The translations under genes and the position numbers were made by a program. Positions 1-6,077 of a stretch of 6,802 bases of DNA are shown piece by piece (the stretch's first letter is position 1; each line of letters begins with the position of its first letter). This stretch comes from Acidaminococcaceae bacterium (lineage in GTDB: Bacteria; Bacillota; Negativicutes; Acidaminococcales; Acidaminococcaceae). The stretch spans positions 1 through 6,802 of the forward strand of contig JAFSOW010000094.1 of the NCBI GenBank assembly GCA_017443165.1, given 5' to 3'. The notes under the pieces were generated by a model. That model saw nothing but the letters and a program-made list of their open reading frames with translations, did not search any database and was not told the origin of the DNA.

Positions 1-1
1 G

Positions 2-136
2 ATCGGCCGCGGTCTGGGCCTGTCCAAGTGGGGCGCCAAAGGCATGGCTGATACGGCACCTGAAAACGCTGAGGATTATTATAAAACCATTTTGCAACAC
101 TATTATCCGGGGACTGAATTGATCTCTGCATACTAA
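2..136 (+). CDS. SpoIID/LytB-domain protein, C-terminal end (partial)
   Basis: Only the last 44 residues and the TAA stop are in the window; the 5' part lies upstream. The tail carries GRGLGLSKWGAKGMA followed by YYKTILQHYYPGTEL. This is the conserved C-terminal signature of SpoIID/LytB-domain proteins (usual form GHGVGMSQ.GA.GMA...Y..IL.HYYPGT). SpoIID of Bacillus is a peptidoglycan lytic transglycosylase needed for engulfment during sporulation, and LytB-type relatives modify or activate wall hydrolases. Full-length members are usually secreted or membrane-anchored, but that end is not visible here. Genes of this family often sit next to ruvAB, queA and tgt in Clostridia and Negativicutes, which fits the downstream genes. 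The 90 bases to queA show no convincing terminator, so co-transcription is plausible. Whether this protein acts in sporulation or only in wall metabolism cannot be told from the fragment. Confidence 0.85.
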   Translation: MGRGLGLSKWGAKGMADTAPENAEDYYKTILQHYYPGTELISAY

Positions 137-226
137 TGATTAATTTAGAAAAGGAACTGCCTGCCGGTACGTTATCGCGTAAACGGGTTTGTGCAATGTT
201 TCCTGTATAAAGAAAAGAGACCTGTT

Positions 227-1258
227 ATGAAAGTTACTGATTTTGATTATGATTTGCCCAAAGAACGGATTGCCCAGCATCCGATGGAACCGAGAGACCA
301 CAGCCGGCTGCTGGTGGTAGATAAAAATACCGGCGCCATGGAGCACCGGCATTTTTATAATCTTCCCGAATATCTTCGCCCCGGCGACTTATTGGTATTT
401 AACGATACCCGCGTCATACCTGCCCGCCTGTTCGGCTATAAAGATACCGGAGCCCATGTGGAAGTGTTCCTGCTGACCCGCCTTAACAATACGGACTGGG
501 AAGTGCTGGTCCGTCCGGGGAAGAAGCTGCAGGTTGGCGCACATATAAAATTTGCGGAAGAATTATCCGGAACGATCATCGATCATACGGATTTTGGCGG
601 GCGCATCATCCGTTTTGCGTTTGAGGGCGTATTTGAAGAAATACTGGACCGGCTGGGAGAGGTTCCGCTGCCGCCATATATTACGGCAGAACTGGAAGAT
701 AAGGAACGGTACCAGACCGTATATAACCGGGATCCCGGTTCCGCGGCAGCGCCTACTGCAGGGTTGCACTTTACGAAAGAACTGCTGCAGAAAATAAAGG
801 ACATGGGATGTGAGGAAGTGTTTGTCACCCTTAATGTAGGGCTGGGAACTTTCCGGCCGGTTACGGAGGAAAACATAGAAGACCATCCCATGCACAGGGA
901 ATTCTACAGCGTGACCCAGGAAGCCGCGGCTGCCATCAACAGGGCGAAGGCGGAAGGCCGCCGGATCGTTGCGGTGGGGACGACAGCGGTGCGCACGCTG
1001 GAATCTGCGGGCGCCACGGGAGAAGTAAAAGCCGGCAGCAGCTGGACGCAGATTTACATTTATCCCGGCTTCCAATGGCATATCGTGGACGCGCTGGTAA
1101 CGAATTTCCATCTGCCCCAGAGTACGCTGCTGATGCTGGTATCTTCCCTGTCTTCCAGGGAAGTGATGCTGCGCACCTATGCGGAGGCAGTAAAACGGGA
1201 ATACCGGTTCTTCTCGTTTGGCGATGCCATGTTTATTACAGAGCTGAAACACAAATAA
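227..1258 (+). CDS. queA: S-adenosylmethionine:tRNA ribosyltransferase-isomerase QueA
   Basis: QueA transfers and isomerises the ribosyl moiety of S-adenosylmethionine onto 7-aminomethyl-7-deazaguanine at tRNA position 34, giving epoxyqueuosine. It is cytoplasmic and acts after Tgt. The 343-residue product matches the usual family length of about 340-350. Hallmarks run along its whole length: FDYDLPKERIAQHP near residue 6, VFNDTRVIPARL at 57-68, LPPYI near 148, YNRDPGSAAAPTAGLHF at 166-182, TLNVGLGTFRPV at 201-212, VGTTAVRTLES at 250-260, TNFHLPQSTLLMLVS at 292-306 and a C-terminal YRFFSFGDAMFI. The reading frame stays open upstream to a GTG at 191. I prefer the ATG at 227 because family members begin at the MKVTDFDYDLP-like segment and GTG 191 has no ribosome binding site. 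The purine run AAAAGAGA just before 227 is only a modest Shine-Dalgarno. tgt follows 24 bases downstream, indicating an operon. Confidence 0.97.
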   Translation: MKVTDFDYDLPKERIAQHPMEPRDHSRLLVVDKNTGAMEHRHFYNLPEYLRPGDLLVFNDTRVIPARLFGYKDTGAHVEVFLLTRLNNTDWEVLVRPGKKLQVGAHIKFAEELSGTIIDHTDFGGRIIRFAFEGVFEEILDRLGEVPLPPYITAELEDKERYQTVYNRDPGSAAAPTAGLHFTKELLQKIKDMGCEEVFVTLNVGLGTFRPVTEENIEDHPMHREFYSVTQEAAAAINRAKAEGRRIVAVGTTAVRTLESAGATGEVKAGSSWTQIYIYPGFQWHIVDALVTNFHLPQSTLLMLVSSLSSREVMLRTYAEAVKREYRFFSFGDAMFITELKHK

Positions 1259-2422
<1,164 letters not shown>

Positions 2423-2458
2423 AAGATATGCTGCTGCGAATGAAAAATGTTGGTAAAG

Positions 2459-2497
2459 AAAAACTGTAAGAGTAAGTTTTCCTCTTACAGTTTTTTT
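2459..2497 (+). terminator. Intrinsic terminator after tgt
   Basis: A perfect 14-bp inverted repeat, 2459-2472 (AAAAACTGTAAGAG) with 2482-2495 (CTCTTACAGTTTTT), has a 9-base loop and a run of seven T at 2491-2497. The upstream arm also begins with an A-run, so it might terminate in both directions. No convergent gene is present to need that. It closes the spoIID-queA-tgt unit. Confidence 0.93.
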
Positions 2498-2503
2498 AAT
2501 TTT

Positions 2504-2518
2504 CAATAATAATTATCA
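2504..2518. promoter_or_regulatory. Fur-family box-like palindrome (tentative)
   Basis: CAATAATAATTATCA matches the 7-1-7 Fur consensus TGATAATnATTATCA at 12 of 14 specified positions. It sits just after the tgt terminator and 64 bases upstream of the -35 element at 2582, which is far for simple repression. The surrounding DNA is very AT-rich, so a chance match is quite possible. No iron-transport gene is nearby. Confidence 0.2.
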
Positions 2519-2581
2519 ATAGCATTGTAAAAAAGTCATTTTCCTGAATTCAAAACAGATAGCATAACTTCTGAAATGCAA

Positions 2582-2610
2582 TTGACATTTTTGTAAAATA
2601 ATTGTATTAT
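2582..2610 (+). promoter_or_regulatory. Sigma-70/SigA-type promoter for the DnaA-domain-I-like gene
   Basis: A perfect -35 TTGACA (2582-2587) is separated by exactly 17 bases from TATTAT (2605-2610), a 5/6 match to the -10 consensus. It lies in AT-rich DNA right after the tgt terminator. The expected transcription start is near 2617, giving a leader of about 208 bases before the ATG at 2825. It is the best promoter match in the window and implies that this gene has its own, probably strong, transcription. Confidence 0.8.
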
Positions 2611-2627
2611 TAAAATGAACTTAAAAC

Positions 2628-2640
2628 AGTAATAGTTACT
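2628..2640. repeat. Small palindrome AGTAA-N3-TTACT just past the promoter
   Basis: This is a perfect 5-bp inverted repeat with a 3-base centre, at about +12 to +24 relative to the predicted transcription start. The position suits an operator as well as an RNA hairpin, but no specific regulator can be named. Short AT-rich palindromes arise by chance, so this is only a candidate. Confidence 0.3.
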
Positions 2641-2696
2641 AATAAAATCACTTTTTTAACAAGCTGTGCTTGAAGATGCGTGACACTGGAACGACC

Positions 2697-2719
2697 GCCG
2701 GAACTGCCGGCATATTTTT
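2697..2719 (+). terminator. Possible attenuator/terminator inside the leader
   Basis: The GC-only stem GCCGG (2697-2701) / CCGGC (2707-2711) has a 5-base loop and is followed by ATATTTTT, with more T-rich DNA to about 2727. The stem is short for an efficient terminator and the T-run is interrupted. If it works, transcripts starting near 2617 would end as an RNA of about 100 bases, or read through under control into the gene at 2825. Confidence 0.4.
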
Positions 2720-2808
2720 CGTTTTCTTAACCCGCTTCTTCCTCTCTCACAGGTACATGCTTCCTTCGTTTATCAAAGACTGATTTAGCAGTCATCATTG
2801 GTTTTGTT

Positions 2809-2816
2809 AAGGAGGT
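2809..2816 (+). promoter_or_regulatory. Near-perfect ribosome binding site followed by a start-stop ATGTAA
   Basis: AAGGAGGT matches the complement of the 16S rRNA 3' end very closely and lies 8 bases before the ATG at 2825. Between them sits ATG TAA (2818-2823), an initiation codon followed at once by stop. It is only one base from the ribosome binding site, too close for normal initiation, so 2825 is the expected start. Confidence 0.85.
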
Positions 2817-2824
2817 AATGTAAC

Positions 2825-3223
2825 ATGTCCGCTATTGCACCGATTTCCATGCAGGAAGTAAGCGAAAAAGTTTTTCTGGCACGCAAGGGCCGTCTGGAAG
2901 AAGACGCACAGTTTGTGGTAAACCCGAGACTGTGCTCTACGGAGTTTGTTCCTCTGGAAGAGCGTATGGCCGGCGAAAAACCGGAGATTGCCGCTTGTCT
3001 TGCGAAACTGAAAGAAAAAGTCGGCAGTGAAACGTTTGCCAAACGCTTTAACGTTTTACAGAACATCAACCGTTCCGGAAAAAATCTGTTGATCGTTTCC
3101 GGCAACGAAAGGCTTCGCACCCTGTTGCTGAAAGAACACCTGCATGATATCATGGAAGCGTTTTCCGTGGATAATGTCAGGATTGTCGGCGGGGCAGGCT
3201 TTGGCGGAATAGACGCATTTTAA
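2825..3223 (+). CDS. Small orphan protein with a DnaA domain I-like C-terminal half
   Basis: This is a 132-residue soluble protein with no signal peptide or membrane segment. Residues about 56-121 follow the pattern of the N-terminal domain (domain I) of the replication initiator DnaA. ACLAKLKEKVGSETFAKRF corresponds to the 'L..lk..ls..sfe.wl' helices, NLLIVSGNERLRTLLLKEHL to the 'tL.i.vpNef.r.wLe..y' strand-helix, and DIMEAFSVDNVRIVGG to the closing helix and strand. DnaA domain I mediates self-association and binds helicase and regulators such as SirA, DiaA or HobA. This protein has no AAA+ ATPase region and no helix-turn-helix, so it cannot be an initiator itself. Residues 1-55 match nothing I recognise. 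The domain assignment is by eye from the residue pattern; a role as DnaA partner or modulator is inference. It has its own promoter, a strong ribosome binding site at 2809-2816 and its own terminator, so it appears to be a single-gene unit. Confidence 0.8.
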   Translation: MSAIAPISMQEVSEKVFLARKGRLEEDAQFVVNPRLCSTEFVPLEERMAGEKPEIAACLAKLKEKVGSETFAKRFNVLQNINRSGKNLLIVSGNERLRTLLLKEHLHDIMEAFSVDNVRIVGGAGFGGIDAF

Positions 3224-3229
3224 AACATT

Positions 3230-3274
3230 CCCGGTACTGTTTCCGCGCGTGCGGGGACAGGCCGGGTTTTCTTT
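3230..3274 (+). terminator. Strong intrinsic terminator directly before the next gene's ribosome binding site
   Basis: CCCGG (3230-3234) pairs with CCGGG (3262-3266), and CTGTTTCCGC (3237-3246) pairs with GCGGGGACAG (3251-3260) including two G-U pairs. This gives about 15 base pairs with a small internal loop and a GCGT tetraloop. TTTTCTTT follows at 3267-3274. It starts 6 bases after the stop of the DnaA-domain-I-like gene. The Shine-Dalgarno of the following gene begins at the very next base, 3275. Confidence 0.9.
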
Positions 3275-3286
3275 GGAGAGATAACT

Positions 3287-4240
3287 GTGAAACAGCTGTT
3301 TAATTATTCTACGGTTCCGGGATATGAAGAAGCTATCCGGCGCACCGGCAAGTCGCTGGAGGATTATCTGGCTATGCTGGGACTGGATGGGATCGAGCTT
3401 CTGGTATACCGGAGTGAACCGTACATGTGTCCCTTTGACAATGTTGCGGTAGGCGCCCACCTGCGTTCCTGGTCCTGCTGGTATGATTTGTGGAAGAATA
3501 ATAAGGACCGCCTTTACCAGATCTTCCGGAGCGACGAAGCGTTGCGGGATTATTACGGCGGTACCCAGAAACGGGCCTGGCTGCTGCAGATTAAACGGAA
3601 CATCCAGGCGGCCCTGATTGAAAAACCGGAGTATCTGGTGTACCGGGTAGAGGAAGTTTCCCCGGCAGAGCAATACTCCTGGAATTTCGATCACACTAAC
3701 GCAGAAGTTATGAAAATGGCGGCCAGGGTCTTTAACAGGGTCAGCGACCAGGTCCCTGCGGACACGAAGGTGCTGTTTGAAAATACCTGGTGGCCGGGGC
3801 TGACGCTGCAGAATGCAAAGCAGACGGGAGAATTCCTGGAAAAAATAAAATTTGAAAATATCGGGCTGATGCTGGATACGGGGCATCTGCTGAATACCAA
3901 CCCGGATCTACGGAGCGAGCGGGAAGGCATCGAGTACATCTGCCAGACCCTTAAAGAGTTGGGCGAACTCAGGCATTACATCAAGGGAGTGCATCTGAGT
4001 TGTTCCCTGTCGGGGGAATATCAGCGGCAGTCTCCCCGGATGATTCCCTCGCTGGAAAACGATGCCCGGCTGTTAAGCCATGTCTGTAATATTGACCAGC
4101 ATAGGCCTTTTACCGATCCGGCTGTATTAAAGATTTTTGAGCTGATTGAACCGGATTATGTAGTGCATGTGTTGTATTACGATGATTTTAACCAGTTGGC
4201 GCGACAGATTACAGAGCAAAAACAGTTGTTGAATGCATAG
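3287..4240 (+). CDS. TIM-barrel protein, xylose isomerase-like / endonuclease IV-like fold (GTG start)
   Basis: The 317-residue product has the pattern of the xylose isomerase-like TIM-barrel superfamily, which includes sugar-phosphate isomerases/epimerases and the metal-dependent AP endonuclease IV. Candidate metal ligands are His58 (VGAHL), Glu165 (VLFENTWWP), Asp197 and His200 (LMLDTGHLL, the DxxH motif), His236 (KGVHLS), and Asp270 with His272 (IDQHRPF, the DxH motif). The final strand has YVVHVLYYDD, with His294 about where endonuclease IV has its last Glu ligand. Sequence outside these motifs is not typical of endonuclease IV, so the substrate (sugar or DNA) is open and I give no gene symbol. 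The start is GTG 3287, with GGAGAG at 3275-3280 and a 6-base gap. No signal peptide is seen, so it should be cytoplasmic. A terminator just upstream leaves no room for its own promoter between the genes. A strong terminator follows. Confidence 0.85.
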   Translation: MKQLFNYSTVPGYEEAIRRTGKSLEDYLAMLGLDGIELLVYRSEPYMCPFDNVAVGAHLRSWSCWYDLWKNNKDRLYQIFRSDEALRDYYGGTQKRAWLLQIKRNIQAALIEKPEYLVYRVEEVSPAEQYSWNFDHTNAEVMKMAARVFNRVSDQVPADTKVLFENTWWPGLTLQNAKQTGEFLEKIKFENIGLMLDTGHLLNTNPDLRSEREGIEYICQTLKELGELRHYIKGVHLSCSLSGEYQRQSPRMIPSLENDARLLSHVCNIDQHRPFTDPAVLKIFELIEPDYVVHVLYYDDFNQLARQITEQKQLLNA

Positions 4241-4251
4241 TGTGGAAAAGG

Positions 4252-4295
4252 AAAACCGGTACAGGATTGAGCGATTCAATTCTGTACCGGTTTTT
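4252..4295 (+). terminator. Intrinsic terminator after the TIM-barrel gene
   Basis: AAAACCGGTACAGGATTGA (4252-4270) pairs with 4276-4294 along 19 positions with a single G-U pair, a 5-base loop and a T-run at 4291-4295. A-rich DNA precedes the stem, so it could also stop minus-strand transcription. It isolates the genes downstream from those upstream. Confidence 0.93.
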
Positions 4296-4351
4296 GTAGT
4301 TTTTCGTCATGTTTTATCTGGCAGAATGCGCCAGGTTCTCTTTCAGGAATT

Positions 4352-4380
4352 TTTCTGAGAGTCGGGAAATGTGGTATAAT
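4352..4380 (+). promoter_or_regulatory. Extended -10 promoter for the secreted-protein gene
   Basis: A perfect TATAAT (4375-4380) is preceded by TGG, forming an extended -10 element (TGnTATAAT). The -35 region is weak (TTTCTG at 4352-4357 with a 17-base gap), which an extended -10 can compensate. The predicted transcription start is near 4387, about 45 bases before the ATG at 4432. It may drive the following two or three genes. Confidence 0.75.
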
Positions 4381-4431
4381 GACATAAAGAAATAAAACTA
4401 TCAGGTAAATATGTGATGAGAAGGAGGAAAA

Positions 4432-5184
4432 ATGCGAAAAATTGTACTGTTGCTTCTTTCTTTTTTGTTGTTGGTCAACTGTGCTACGGCTTTCGCCAAG
4501 TGGAACGACCGGGATATTGTGGAACGGATCCGCGCCGTGGGTAACACGCCCGCTGCCCAGAAAAAAGCGGATAAAATCTTCAGTGAACGCCTGAAGGAAG
4601 CAGAAGCAAACCGGGCCAGGGAGAGGTCAGAAGCAGAACAGGGATACCGTACGGTGAACCGCAGACCGGTAGTCGCCATCGTGTACGAGAACAATGCCAA
4701 AACAAAATACGACAACACCATTGACAAAAAGCTGTTTGAATATCTGGACGCTGCCCTGCCAGTCAGAACCTATGACCTGATTGACGGCAGAGGCTACAAG
4801 GCACAGTTGGCGGAAAGTGGTATTGAAGATATCGCGGATGCTGAACGGGCGGATATTGTGGACATATTGGCAGGCAGCGGAGTAGATTTTTTTCTGTATC
4901 TGGGTATTAATCCGGTGCAGGTAAAGGACAAGGGAAGCCTGTTTGCTGCAGGTAAAATTGCCAATACATCCCTGCCATTCAGAATCATTGACATTAACAA
5001 CAACAAATATATTTATACGAAGACCTATACAGAATCGGCAAAAACCATGTCAGCCATTGGCGGTGTCGGCAGTAAGTCCGTTACGTTGGAAATTATGACA
5101 CGGGTAGGCAAACAGATTCAGGCTGCCATTGAAAGCAGACTGCCAAAGACGGTGTCATATACGGAACAGATCGTGAGAGAGTAA
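4432..5184 (+). CDS. Secreted protein of unknown function with signal peptide
   Basis: I do not recognise a named family with confidence. The 250-residue product begins with MRK, then a hydrophobic core (residues 5-15), then ATAFA before KW. This is a classical signal peptide with signal peptidase I cleavage likely after Ala22. Cys17 lies within the core, but the preceding residues (LVN-C) are a poor lipobox. Residues about 38-70 are charged, helical and coiled-coil-like. From about 78 on there is an alternating strand-helix domain: RRPVVAIVYENN, a helix ending at LPVRTYDLIDG, ADIVDILAGSGVDFFLYLGI, FRIIDINNNKYIYTKTY, and a C-terminal helix GKQIQAAIESRLP. The layout recalls the small alpha/beta domain of envelope assembly proteins such as CsgG or the TolB N-terminus, but this is a resemblance only. 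The start is supported by AAGGAGG at 4421-4427 and an extended -10 promoter. It likely acts in the periplasm or at the cell surface. Confidence 0.85.
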   Translation: MRKIVLLLLSFLLLVNCATAFAKWNDRDIVERIRAVGNTPAAQKKADKIFSERLKEAEANRARERSEAEQGYRTVNRRPVVAIVYENNAKTKYDNTIDKKLFEYLDAALPVRTYDLIDGRGYKAQLAESGIEDIADAERADIVDILAGSGVDFFLYLGINPVQVKDKGSLFAAGKIANTSLPFRIIDINNNKYIYTKTYTESAKTMSAIGGVGSKSVTLEIMTRVGKQIQAAIESRLPKTVSYTEQIVRE

Positions 5185-5203
5185 TCCGGAGATAAAACGT
5201 TCT

Positions 5204-5229
5204 GACAGGAATGGAACCGGATTCCTGTC
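5204..5229 (+). repeat. Perfect 9-bp hairpin between the two envelope genes
   Basis: GACAGGAAT (5204-5212) and ATTCCTGTC (5221-5229) are perfect inverted repeats around an 8-base loop. No T-run follows, so it is not a good intrinsic terminator. It may stabilise the upstream message or tune expression of the next gene. Its arms can also pair elsewhere: ATCCGG (5184-5189) with CCGGAT (5217-5222), and CTGTCTG (5225-5231) with CGGACAG (5246-5252, one G-U pair). Confidence 0.6.
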
Positions 5230-5272
5230 TGATTGGTTCACAAAGCGGACAGTTTGAGAGGAGGTTGCTTGT

Positions 5273-5992
5273 ATGTCTGGATTTTTAAAGAAAATCGGCC
5301 TGGGAATACTGGCAGTTGTAATACTTGGGCTGGCGTTTTTTTTCTTTTATGTTGTCAAAACGCCCCAGTACTCGCTGTATCTCATCCATAAAGCCGTGCA
5401 GAGTCACGATACAGTTTCCTTTGAGCAGCATGTAGACATGGATACTATTTACAGCAAAGGCATTGATGACCTGATTGCGTCGGGATTGAAGGGGAAGAAG
5501 ACCATCGGGGCCGATCCGTTTTCCGCCAGTATAATAAAACTGGTGAAACCAACGGTGGTCAAAGCTCTGAAAGACGCCACACTGGAGTCTGTCATGCGGG
5601 AAAGGCCGAAGGATAAAGTTCAGGCTGTTTCGAAGGAAAACGGGCAAACTGCGCAAAATGACAATGCCTTAAAAAAGAAAAACAGGAAAGAGGATATAAT
5701 CCCTCTTGTAAAGAAACTGAAAGAGAGAGTAGACGTTTCCAACTTAAAAATCAAAGATGCGTCGATTACGCGCAAAGACAGCAATACGGCTGATATTTCC
5801 GCTCTTTTGCACAATAATAAGCTGAATAAGGACTTCAATATTAATTTCCGTATGGATAAACTAGCTAACGGAGAGTGGCAGATAAAGGAAATTACGAACT
5901 TTGTCGAGTTGCTGACAAAGGTGGAAGAAGCTACCAAACAGGCTGCCAGAGAAGCGGTGAATGAAACGGTGCAGGAAAAGAAAAAACAGTAG
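5273..5992 (+). CDS. Single-pass membrane protein, DUF2939-like
   Basis: The 239-residue product has a short cytoplasmic start (MSGFLKK) and one strongly hydrophobic segment at residues 8-28, running into KTPQYSLYLIHKAVQSHDTVSFEQHVDMDTIY. That segment resembles DUF2939 proteins, where a membrane anchor is followed by '(S/T)P.Y.ly.i..A...hD...f..yVD'. A charged, low-complexity stretch at about 110-142 (KENGQTAQNDNALKKKNRKE) links to a second folded part at 143-213, with likely strands ending in GEWQIKEITNF. The Lys/Glu-rich tail is helical (VEEATKQAAREAVNETVQEKKKQ). The anchor with positive residues before it predicts that most of the protein lies outside the membrane. The function is unknown. 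AGGAGGT at 5259-5265, 7 bases before the ATG, fixes the start. The gene is 88 bases after the secreted-protein gene with no clear terminator between, so a two-gene envelope unit is plausible. Confidence 0.85.
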   Translation: MSGFLKKIGLGILAVVILGLAFFFFYVVKTPQYSLYLIHKAVQSHDTVSFEQHVDMDTIYSKGIDDLIASGLKGKKTIGADPFSASIIKLVKPTVVKALKDATLESVMRERPKDKVQAVSKENGQTAQNDNALKKKNRKEDIIPLVKKLKERVDVSNLKIKDASITRKDSNTADISALLHNNKLNKDFNINFRMDKLANGEWQIKEITNFVELLTKVEEATKQAAREAVNETVQEKKKQ

Positions 5993-6077
5993 CGGAGAAT
6001 GAAAAGCCTGCTGCGATAAGAAATAAGATATGACAGGATAAGATTTTTGATGCAATAAATGTAAAGGGGGAAACATC

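Larger units (their letters stand above)
2617..2824 (+). promoter_or_regulatory. Long 5' leader with several short inverted repeats
   Basis: This stretch between the predicted transcription start and the ATG has no credible coding frame. It holds four short inverted repeats. AGTAA-tag-TTACT is at 2628-2640, CAAGC-tgt-GCTTG at 2660-2672 (bracketed by TCAC 2648-2651 and GTGA 2680-2683), GCCGG-aactg-CCGGC at 2697-2711 with T-rich DNA after it, and GACTG-atttag-CAGTC at 2778-2793. A pyrimidine-rich segment near 2735-2748 contains CTTCCT, which could pair with the AGGAGG of the ribosome binding site (one G-U pair). TGTTA (2805-2809) and TAACA (2821-2825) could enclose that site in a loop. I do not recognise a known riboswitch or protein-leader class. 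A cis-regulatory RNA or a short independent RNA is an inference. Confidence 0.45.

Noticed and set aside
206..211. TATAAA as a -10 element for a queA promoter
   Set aside because: No acceptable -35 at 16-18 bases upstream, and transcription would begin only about ten bases before the start codon.
191..226. GTG at 191 as the queA start, adding 12 residues
   Set aside because: There is no ribosome binding site before it, and QueA proteins start at the MKVTDFDYDLP-like segment encoded from 227.
137..226. preQ1 riboswitch ahead of queA, or hairpin terminator after spoIID
   Set aside because: I see no preQ1 aptamer pattern. The only hairpin (around TACG-ttatcg-CGTA, 169-182) is short and lacks a T-run.
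563..1252. Long minus-strand open frame of 229 codons inside queA
   Set aside because: It is antisense to a full-length, highly conserved gene, and its translation has no recognisable domain.
3056..3886. Minus-strand frame of 276 codons over two plus-strand genes
   Set aside because: It crosses a strong terminator and two genes with good ribosome binding sites and recognisable folds. The translation looks like antisense composition.
4445..4500. Lipoprotein signal peptide at Cys17 of the secreted protein
   Set aside because: The residues before the cysteine (LVN) do not fit the lipobox, which needs a small residue at -1. ATAFA offers a normal signal peptidase I site.
6030..6059. Promoter ATGACA / AATAAA before the oxidoreductase gene
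   Set aside because: The -10 is poor and the -35 is only partial, so it is not distinguishable from AT-rich background.
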